A stretch of 5,022 nt of DNA. Origin: Acidobacteriota bacterium. Its GTDB lineage: Bacteria; Acidobacteriota; Aminicenantia; UBA2199. Position numbers and translations under genes: made by a program. Location of the stretch: the NCBI GenBank assembly GCA_021817755.1, contig JAKAGC010000380.1, positions 1-5,022 of the forward strand, written 5' to 3'. The first letter of the stretch is position 1. Each line of letters starts with the position of its first letter. Of this stretch, positions 1 through 5,022 are shown one piece after another. The notes beneath the pieces are model-generated. The model searched no databases, was not told the origin of the DNA, and saw nothing but the letters and a program-made list of their open reading frames with translations.

Positions 1-3000
1 GGGCAGGGGGCTCTTCTTATAAGAATCGCCCCCTGCACCCCCACAAGAATTTTCTATAAAATTATTATTATCAAAAGTTTTTGCCGGGTACAGGGGCGGT
101 TTTTTCAAAAAGAGCCCCTGCATATCAAAATTAACAAACTTCTCAGCCGTTAATTCAGGATTATTTAAATAACCCATTGCCAGACCATCACCACCTACCA
201 GTAATTCGCCTCCAATTCCAACCGGAACAAGTCTGATATATTTATCCACAATATAAGCTGTTGAATTCGATATCGGTTTCCCAATCGGGATATTTTCTTT
301 TGATATTTCTTTAATCGAATAAGTCGTCGAAAAAGTTGTATTCTCTGTCGGGCCATAGCCGTTAATTATTTCAAGATTACTAAAAAGAGATCTTATTTTC
401 CCAATATAAAGACTTGATAAAACATCTCCCCCAACCAAAAGTACGCGTAACGGTTTAAAAACCATCGGATTAATAGAGCATACCTGGTTAAACCATCCCG
501 AAGTCATCCACATTACCGTAATCCCCTCATTCTTAATCAACCTTCCCAATGACTCCGTATCCAATAACTTATCCGTCGGCACAAGATATACCCCAGCCCC
601 ATTCAATAACGGCCCCCAGATTTCAAATGTAGACGCATCGAAGGATATCGCCCCTGTAGGCAATACACAGTCTGTCTCTCTGAATTTAATATAATTAGTG
701 TTCTTCACTAACCGAGTGACACTCCCATGCCCAACCAGTACCCCTTTTGGCTTTCCTGTTGTTCCCGATGTATACATCACATAAGCACCTGGTGCCCAGG
801 TTTCCATCAAAGGTGCCCCAATTTCCGTTAAGGGTGTCTCCTCTTCTCCTATTCTCTTCTTCTCCTTTTCAAAAAAACTCCCATCAATCAGGATTTTTGC
901 TCCACTGTCTTTTAACATGTAATCGATTCGCTCTCTCGGGAACGCCCCATCAAGTGGAAGGTATACCCCGCCCGCTTTCAATGTCCCCAGGATAACCACT
1001 ATTAATTCAAACGAGCGTTCCATCTCGATACCGACGATATCACCGCTTTCAATTCCATGTACTTTTAAAACATTAGAAAACCAATCCGACCACCTATCTA
1101 ATTCACCATATGTTACTTCCTGTTCACCCCTTATAGCAACTCTCTCTCCTACCGCTTGTGCCTGCTCCTTAAATAGTTCATGAATTTGTTTATTACATCT
1201 ATAATCCGTAGCCGTGTTGTTAAAATCCAATAACAACTCCCGTTTCTCCTCATCGCTCACCAGATCGATTTCCCCCACGAAGCATTCCGGGCTTTTCCCC
1301 ACTTCTTCCAATATTGCCCTCATATGACGTCCCATCCGCCTTATCGTTTCCTCTTTAAATAATGAGGTGCAATACTCGATTACAAAGTGAATTTCAGCTC
1401 CCACTTCATACCCGAAAAACGTAATATCGAATTTTGAAATATCACTCTCCAATTTAATAGGGGTAATATCCAGAGCTTTCATTTCCTCATTCGCTCGCTC
1501 AAAATTTTGTAATACAAAGGTAACATCGAAAAGCGGGTTTCGTGACGGATCCCGTGGGGGATTTAGCTTCTCTACCAACTCCTCGAAAGGTAAATTTTCA
1601 TTTTCAAATCCCCTGATACTCGAATCACGTACCTCCTCGATAAAGCTCAAACAGGTTTTTTCATCAGCCGGGTAATTCCGCATCGCAAGAGAATTGACAA
1701 ACATCCCCATAATCTTCTGCAAATCTGCATGTGGCCTTCCCATTACCTGACATCCCAATACGATATCATCCTGCCCCGAATATTTATGAAAAAGTATATT
1801 CAATGCAGCCAGTAATACCATATAAACAGTTGACTGAGAACGCCTCCCAATTTCTCGAATTCCAGCCGTAATTTTCTCATCCAATCCCAAATTATAACGA
1901 GCGCCTTTAAAACTAAACTCTGCCGGGCGTCTATAATCCGTTAATAATTCCAACCTGGGAATTTGCGAAGATGCAGGATATACCGATAACCAATACTCTT
2001 CCTCAGACTTCGCCAACCCCTTTCTAAATGCGTCTTCCTGCCACACTGAGTAATCCTTATACTGAATCCCCAGTTCCTTCAATTCCACCCCGTTATATAA
2101 TCCGATAAAATCATCCGTCAATATTCCTGTCGATGTTCCATCCCCGATTATGTGATGCATATCAAATAAAAGATATGATTCTTCATCTCCAACCCTGAAC
2201 ACTCCCGCCCTAAACAAAGGTGCTCGAAATAAATCGAATGGACGAATAAACCCTTTGAATAAATCCCCCAATTCCCTATCCCCGTTTTCCTTATCAACAT
2301 TCCTTCTATTTAAAAAGTACTCCTCCACTTCAAAATCCACATCATCATGCACCTTCTGGACAGGTTGCTCATCCACCAAGTGAAATGAAGTTCTCAAAGG
2401 TTCATGCCGCTTAATCAATCCATTCAAGGTTTTTTTGAACGTCCCCATGTCCAAATTTCCCCGTACTTTCATTCCCATCGTGATGTTGTAATGTGTTCCT
2501 GCTTCTTCGAAACCACTTAAAAAGAACAATCGCTTTTGAGCCGATGATTGAGGGTAATACTCCCTTTTCTCTACCTGACGAATTGAATCGTAACCCTTTA
2601 CTCTTTCTCCCGTTTCTTTTTCCAGATACTCACTCAGCTTCCGTATCGTCGGATATTTGAAAATAACCGCTAAGGGGACAAGTACATCGAAGGCTTTGTG
2701 CATCATCGATGTCACGATCGTTGCTTTCAGCGAATGCCCACCCGCTTGAAAGAAATCCGTATCAATCCCCAATTTATTTTTATCGATACCCAGAACCTCT
2801 TCCCATATTTCAACCAATTTCCGTTCCCTCTCATTCCCGGGAGCAATCAACTCCTCTGCGGTTTGCGTCGTTTCCACATCCGGTAACGACTTGCGATCGA
2901 TTTTTCCCCCAGGAGTTAGCGGCATCTTTTCTAGGAAAACAAAAAAAGTTGGAATCATATAATCCGGTAGTTCACGCCCCAAAAACTCACGTAATCTTGC

Positions 3001-4395
3001 CGGTTTAAGTTCCTCGTCTCCTAAAACTGTTGCGACCATGTATGCAGCCAGGAATTTATCCCCCGTTTTATCCTCTCGAATAATAACTACCGCTTCACTT
3101 ATCTTTTCATGCTTTAATAATTGCGTTTCAATTTCCCCCGGTTCCACACGAAAACCCCTTATTTTCACCTGCAAGTCCCGTCTTCCCAGGAATTCGATAC
3201 CCCCATCCACCATCCGGCGGCCTAGGTCACCTGTCCAATAAAACCTCCCCATATCTTTATTCTCACCGAACCCCTTTGCAGTCGCTTCTTCATTCTTCCA
3301 ATAACCCGGAGAAATAGCATTACATACAACCAGAATTTCTCCAGTTTCAAGAGTTGCCGCAGGTCGTCCTTTTTCATCGATGATAAATATCTTCGTTTCA
3401 TCCAAAGGAGTACCAATCTGGGAATTCTTATATTTATGGTCGTGTTTGTACAGGCAAATTGAATTTACCGAAGATTCCGTCTGACCATATACATTCGCAA
3501 GAATCGAATGAGGAAAAAATCGTTTGAATAACTCTATTTCATGTTGACGAACCGGCTCCCCTCCCAATAGAATAAAACGAAGGTCTTTGAATTCCTCCTT
3601 CCCCGTCAATGTATTCGCAAAATAACTATATAACGATGGAACAGAATGCCAGACCGTAATCCTTTCCCTTACCAGGAACTCCGATACCTCCAATACATTC
3701 TCCCGGTTTTTCATATTCAACGGATAAAGAGTAGCCCCCGTGTGTAGCCCACTGAACATATCTTGAACAGAACCATCATGACAAAAAGATGAAAACAACG
3801 TCATCCGGTCTTCTCCCGTAATCGAAAATATCTGTACCCAATTACGAGTATAATAATCCACATTCTTATGAATCTGAACAACTCCTTTCGGTTGGCCCGT
3901 GGAACCCGATGTATATAATATATAAGCCATTTCATCCACTCGCTGCTCCCGTTCCGTTTCAGATGTTAATATCCTCCCTTCATTCTCCCTATCTTCCGAT
4001 TCTTCCCAATTCTTCCAGTTCCCATCCATCACCAGAACGCTAATATTTATCCCTTCCACCAGGTGCTCAGCAAAAGAAGTATAAGAAGGCTCAGTCAAAA
4101 GAAGTGATGCTTCAGAATTCGAAAGCATGTAACGAATGCGATTCTCCGGGTAATCTACAGATAACGGTACATAGACTTTTCCAGCTTTCAATACTCCAAG
4201 AATTGCCGCGATCATGTGAAGTCCGTGTTCAAACAACAGCCCCACCCTTTCTCCTCCATTTGAAGTCAGGATTTGCCCCGCGATGTAATCTGCATACCTG
4301 TTCAATCCTTTGTAAGTCAGCTTCTCTTTTAAAGTATTGATCGCGATTTTATCAGGTGTTCGCTTTACCTGTTCTTCGAATTTTTTCGCCAGCAT
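1..4395 (-). CDS. NRPS subunit A-T-C-A (3' partial)
   Basis: A single frame stays open for 1465 codons from ATG at 4395-4393 to the left edge, and the gene continues beyond it. Domain order is adenylation A1 (about residues 6-506), peptidyl carrier T (518-593), condensation C (613-1050) and adenylation A2 (1071 to the edge). The start is the first in-frame ATG after the upstream gene's TAA and has AAGGAG 10 nt upstream. The protein begins MLAKKFEEQVKRTPDKIAI, which is the tail of a normal C-A linker, so the subunit starts directly with its A domain. It should load one amino acid through A1, condense it via the upstream subunit's C domain, then use its own C domain to join the chain to the residue activated by A2. 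It is probably a cytosolic multienzyme co-transcribed with the upstream gene. Odd points are the boundary inside a C-A unit and a palindromic insertion in A2. The product is unknown. Confidence 0.95.
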   Translation of the reverse strand, partial: MLAKKFEEQVKRTPDKIAINTLKEKLTYKGLNRYADYIAGQILTSNGGERVGLLFEHGLHMIAAILGVLKAGKVYVPLSVDYPENRIRYMLSNSEASLLLTEPSYTSFAEHLVEGINISVLVMDGNWKNWEESEDRENEGRILTSETEREQRVDEMAYILYTSGSTGQPKGVVQIHKNVDYYTRNWVQIFSITGEDRMTLFSSFCHDGSVQDMFSGLHTGATLYPLNMKNRENVLEVSEFLVRERITVWHSVPSLYSYFANTLTGKEEFKDLRFILLGGEPVRQHEIELFKRFFPHSILANVYGQTESSVNSICLYKHDHKYKNSQIGTPLDETKIFIIDEKGRPAATLETGEILVVCNAISPGYWKNEEATAKGFGENKDMGRFYWTGDLGRRMVDGGIEFLGRRDLQVKIRGFRVEPGEIETQLLKHEKISEAVVIIREDKTGDKFLAAYMVATVLGDEELKPARLREFLGRELPDYMIPTFFVFLEKMPLTPGGKIDRKSLPDVETTQTAEELIAPGNERERKLVEIWEEVLGIDKNKLGIDTDFFQAGGHSLKATIVTSMMHKAFDVLVPLAVIFKYPTIRKLSEYLEKETGERVKGYDSIRQVEKREYYPQSSAQKRLFFLSGFEEAGTHYNITMGMKVRGNLDMGTFKKTLNGLIKRHEPLRTSFHLVDEQPVQKVHDDVDFEVEEYFLNRRNVDKENGDRELGDLFKGFIRPFDLFRAPLFRAGVFRVGDEESYLLFDMHHIIGDGTSTGILTDDFIGLYNGVELKELGIQYKDYSVWQEDAFRKGLAKSEEEYWLSVYPASSQIPRLELLTDYRRPAEFSFKGARYNLGLDEKITAGIREIGRRSQSTVYMVLLAALNILFHKYSGQDDIVLGCQVMGRPHADLQKIMGMFVNSLAMRNYPADEKTCLSFIEEVRDSSIRGFENENLPFEELVEKLNPPRDPSRNPLFDVTFVLQNFERANEEMKALDITPIKLESDISKFDITFFGYEVGAEIHFVIEYCTSLFKEETIRRMGRHMRAILEEVGKSPECFVGEIDLVSDEEKRELLLDFNNTATDYRCNKQIHELFKEQAQAVGERVAIRGEQEVTYGELDRWSDWFSNVLKVHGIESGDIVGIEMERSFELIVVILGTLKAGGVYLPLDGAFPRERIDYMLKDSGAKILIDGSFFEKEKKRIGEEETPLTEIGAPLMETWAPGAYVMYTSGTTGKPKGVLVGHGSVTRLVKNTNYIKFRETDCVLPTGAISFDASTFEIWGPLLNGAGVYLVPTDKLLDTESLGRLIKNEGITVMWMTSGWFNQVCSINPMVFKPLRVLLVGGDVLSSLYIGKIRSLFSNLEIINGYGPTENTTFSTTYSIKEISKENIPIGKPISNSTAYIVDKYIRLVPVGIGGELLVGGDGLAMGYLNNPELTAEKFVNFDMQGLFLKKPPLYPAKTFDNNNFIENSCGGAGGDSYKKSPLP
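3..36. repeat. Palindromic hairpin unit A
   Basis: This is a 34-base palindrome centred on TTATAA. The outer arm GCAGGGGGC pairs with GCCCCCTGC, two positions mismatch (12/27 and 13/26), and the inner arm TTCTTA pairs with TAAGAA. Fifteen of 17 pairs match. The mismatched pair sits at the same place as in the second unit (TC opposite CG-side bases), which argues for shared descent rather than chance. Confidence 0.8.
91..120. repeat. Palindromic hairpin unit B
   Basis: This is a 30-base imperfect palindrome. CAGGGGC pairs with GCCCCTG, two mismatches follow (98/113 and 99/112), then TTTTT pairs with AAAAA around a two-base centre. Twelve of 15 pairs match. Its reverse complement aligns with unit A over roughly 36 bases, including flanking ACCC, so the two units are inverted copies of one sequence. 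Confidence 0.78.
1246..2559 (-). other. Condensation domain (internal, LCL-like)
   Basis: This complete C domain of about 440 residues forms the peptide bond between the chain on the preceding T domain and the residue activated by A2. Motifs in order are SSAQKRLFFL (C1), RHEPLRTSF (C2), MHHIIGDGTSTGIL with His747, His748 and Asp752 (C3, catalytic HHxxxDG intact), YKDYSVWQ (C4), IMGMFVNSLAMR (C5), LPFEELVEKL then RDPSRNPLFDVTF (C6/C7). The C1, C2 and C3 wording resembles the LCL subtype, which takes L-configured donors. No epimerization domain precedes it, which fits. It is an orthodox family member, in contrast to the divergent C6 region of the upstream subunit's C domain. Subtype assignment is by motif inspection only. 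Confidence 0.92.
2617..2844 (-). other. Peptidyl carrier (T/PCP) domain
   Basis: About 76 residues (518-593) between A1 and the internal C domain form a standard carrier domain. The core reads DTDFFQAGGHSLKAT. Ser555 (codon at 2733-2731) is the site where a phosphopantetheinyl transferase attaches the 4'-phosphopantetheine arm. Flanking helices (KLVEIWEEVLGI before, FKYPTIRKLSEYL after) match the family. It carries the A1 residue, receives the chain from the upstream subunit's C domain, and presents it to the following C domain. Confidence 0.94.
2878..4380 (-). other. Adenylation domain A1 (complete, substrate not assigned)
   Basis: This is an AMP-forming A domain that activates an amino acid with ATP and loads it on the adjacent T domain. 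Motifs in order are KLTYKGLN (A1), LKAGKVYVPL (A2), YTSGSTGQPKG at residues 161-171 (A3, phosphate-binding loop), HDGS with Asp207 (A4), VYGQTE at 302-307 (A5; Gln replaces the usual Pro), WTGDL with Asp390 (A7), DLQVKIRGFRVEPGEIE (A8), and PGGKIDRKSL with catalytic Lys498 (A10). By alignment to the GrsA Phe domain, the pocket residues are Asp207, Gly208, Gln211, His250, Leu276, Gly278, Val302, Val310, Asn311 and Lys498. Asp207 implies an ordinary alpha-amino acid; I do not recognise the rest of the code. All catalytic motifs are intact, so the domain should be active. The hinge region before WTGDL is normal length, unlike A2. The pocket alignment was made by eye. Confidence 0.92.
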
Positions 4396-4398
4396 CGG

Positions 4399-5022
4399 TT
4401 AAAAACTCCTTGAAAATAGTACCGTTTCTTCTTTTTTCCCTTCTTCTGTGTAATCCTTCAACGATCGCTGCGGATCCCCTGTAAAATATTCCAATAATTC
4501 TTTATATTGTGTGCACATATATTCTATAGTCGAAGGCTCGAACAAGTTTTTCCGGTACACCCATAACATTGAGATACCGTTTTCGTATTCCACCAGGTAA
4601 GGTTCCAGATCGAACTTCACATCCCGTATTCCTTCTATATGCTCATTTTCGAAAGTATCAAGCCGTTTCGAACTCGTCACATCCTGCATATTTAACATAT
4701 TAAAAGAAACCGGTACTCGTGGAAATTTTATGTTCAATTTTTCGAAAACAAGCTCCATCGGATAGCTTTGATATTGAAAACCATACAGCACATCCTCATT
4801 TATCCGTTTTAAAGCTGATTCAAATTGTTCGTCATTATCAATCACTGTATTAAAAAGTATGGAATTGACGAATACACCCATCACTCCTTGAAATGCTGCA
4901 TGATCTCTCCCAGCAACGATAATCGAACAACAAATCTCTTTTTGTCCTGTCAAACGCGATAACAAGGTAAGATAAGCCGTAAACATCACAGTAAACAGTG
5001 TTATGCCATACTCCCGTGCCAT
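4399..5022 (-). CDS. NRPS subunit, C-terminal half of a terminal condensation domain (5' partial)
   Basis: This is the end of a nonribosomal peptide synthetase subunit whose start lies beyond the right edge. The Met at the window edge is internal to the domain, because the text opens in the middle of a C-domain core (MAREYGITLFTVMF, then LLSRLTGQ). Visible condensation-family landmarks are VAGRD near residue 37, the C5-like MGVFVNS at 48-54, and a C6-like SYPMELVFEKL at 86-96. The usual following RDxSRxPLF stretch is replaced by FPRVPVSFNMLNM at 100-112. The catalytic HHxxxDG half is outside the window, so activity cannot be judged. The protein ends in TAA soon after the C domain (tail EEGKKEETVLFSRSF), with no carrier, thioesterase or obvious docking helix. 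A C domain forms the peptide bond between an upstream peptidyl carrier and a downstream aminoacyl carrier. Here the downstream A-T must come from the next protein, which starts 3 nt later. Family assignment is firm; donor and acceptor substrates are unknown. Confidence 0.93.
   Translation of the reverse strand: MAREYGITLFTVMFTAYLTLLSRLTGQKEICCSIIVAGRDHAAFQGVMGVFVNSILFNTVIDNDEQFESALKRINEDVLYGFQYQSYPMELVFEKLNIKFPRVPVSFNMLNMQDVTSSKRLDTFENEHIEGIRDVKFDLEPYLVEYENGISMLWVYRKNLFEPSTIEYMCTQYKELLEYFTGDPQRSLKDYTEEGKKEETVLFSRSF
4406..4411 (-). promoter_or_regulatory. Ribosome binding site AAGGAG for the A-T-C-A subunit
   Basis: The minus strand reads AAGGAG, then ten bases (TTTTTAACCG), then ATG at 4395. 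The motif lies inside the last codons of the upstream subunit and the spacer contains that gene's TAA stop. A strong Shine-Dalgarno at workable spacing supports a genuine second start rather than a broken single gene. The overlap with the upstream reading frame suggests translational coupling, which would favour matched amounts of the two subunits. Confidence 0.75.

Larger units (their letters stand above)
1..123. repeat. In-frame inverted-repeat element inside the A2 hinge loop
   Basis: The 3'-most visible stretch of the synthetase gene is a structured DNA element, not A-domain sequence. It holds two palindromic units (3-36 and 91-120) in head-to-head orientation around an AT-rich spacer (about 45-80). 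Read inward from each end, both units follow GCAGGGG(G)CTCTT, then AA-rich, CGCCCC(C)TG, then ACCC. On the coding strand it gives Met1425 onward, with QGLFLKKPPLYPAKTF, an Asn-rich spacer (DNNNFIEN), then CGGAGGDSYKKSPLP. No stop codon occurs in the gene's frame. Its left end may lie outside the window. Comparable in-frame palindromic elements are known in Rickettsia genes (RPE). Relationship to any named family is not established here. Confidence 0.7.
1..1185 (-). other. Adenylation domain A2 (partial, valine-like code, interrupted hinge)
   Basis: This A domain begins IHELFKEQAQAVGERVAI at residue 1071 and runs off the window. Motifs are VTYGELD (A1), LKAGGVYLPLD (A2), YTSGTTGKPKG (A3), FDAS with Asp1253 (A4), GYGPTEN at 1346-1352 (A5) and GELLVGGDGLAMGYL (A6). 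Pocket positions read Asp1253, Ala1254, Phe1257, Trp1296, Leu1320, Gly1322, Gly1346, Thr1354 and Phe1355. The tenth position (A10 Lys) lies outside. D-A-F-W-L-G-G-T-F differs by one conservative change from the Stachelhaus valine code DAFWIGGTFK, so Val or a close aliphatic residue is predicted. After PELTAEKFVNFD the hinge motif TGDL should follow within roughly 10-15 residues. Instead at least 41 non-homologous residues encoded by a repeat element run to the window edge. Whether TGDL, A8 and A10 resume beyond base 1 cannot be seen. Confidence 0.9.

Noticed and set aside
91..120. Rho-independent terminator
   Set aside because: There is a GC-rich stem and a T run, but the T run is part of the hairpin rather than after it, and the hairpin sits within an open coding frame with a second related hairpin nearby.
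1..123. CRISPR repeats or insertion-sequence ends
   Set aside because: Only two inverted copies with one spacer are present, no regular direct repeats and no transposase frame, so neither call is supported.
747..995. Plus-strand open frame of 82 codons
   Set aside because: It lies antisense to the conserved A2 core (A3 motif and neighbours), has no recognisable domain and a Ser/Pro/Phe-rich composition typical of antisense to this gene.
2698..3241. Three overlapping plus-strand open frames
   Set aside because: They are antisense to the A1 C-terminal subdomain and the T domain, whose motifs (PGGKIDRKSL, GGHSL) are unambiguous on the other strand.
3222..3416. Minus-strand open frame of 64 codons
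   Set aside because: It is a shifted-frame reading of the A1 hinge region; the in-frame translation carries the conserved A-domain motifs.
4104..4340. Plus-strand open frame of 78 codons
   Set aside because: It is antisense to the N-terminal part of A1 (LTYKGLN and LKAGKVYVPL) and has no recognisable content.
5020..5022. ATG at the right edge as the true start of the upstream gene
   Set aside because: The translation starts in the middle of a condensation domain with no Shine-Dalgarno visible; the N-terminal half with HHxxxDG must lie beyond the window.

Overview
The window is an interior slice of a bacterial nonribosomal peptide synthetase (NRPS) locus. Everything is read on the minus strand, so transcription runs from high to low coordinates, and nearly every base codes for protein. 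Two consecutive synthetase subunits are present and both run off the window. The upstream subunit (4399-5022) shows only the C-terminal half of a condensation (C) domain and then stops. The next subunit (1-4395) starts 3 nt later with an adenylation (A) domain. It continues through a carrier (T/PCP) domain, a second C domain and most of a second A domain, and is still open at base 1. In assembly-line order this is ...C | A-T-C-A..., where the bar is a protein boundary.

Region by region: 4399-5022 is the end of subunit 1. An AAGGAG ribosome binding site at 4406-4411 lies inside its last codons. Subunit 2 then runs A1 (about 4380-2878), T (about 2844-2617, phosphopantetheine serine Ser555), C (about 2559-1246, HHIIGDG active site with His748) and A2 (about 1185 to the left edge). 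The visible pocket residues of A2 read D-A-F-W-L-G-G-T-F, close to a classical valine code. The A1 pocket reads D-G-Q-H-L-G-V-V-N-K, which I cannot assign. The expected chemistry is that the upstream C domain acts with A1-T to add one unknown residue, and the internal C domain joins the chain to a probable Val or similar aliphatic residue activated by A2.

Two things stand out. First, A2 is interrupted just before the place where its hinge TGDL motif should appear. The interruption is an in-frame, inverted-repeat DNA element in the first ~123 bases. It has two hairpin-forming units of one consensus in head-to-head orientation, joined by an AT-rich spacer. A1 has no such insertion at the same place. 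Second, the subunit boundary falls inside the C-A linker, normally a rigid intramolecular junction. The two genes are in the same frame, separated only by TAA and one codon.

The organism cannot be fixed from sequence alone. Moderate GC, AAGGAG-type translation signals and a long modular synthetase mean a bacterium. From memory, NRPSs with odd low-complexity insertions before A-domain TGDL occur in uncultivated lineages such as Candidatus Aminicenantes, but that is a low-confidence guess. No tRNA, rRNA, CRISPR array, transposase or promoter was found.
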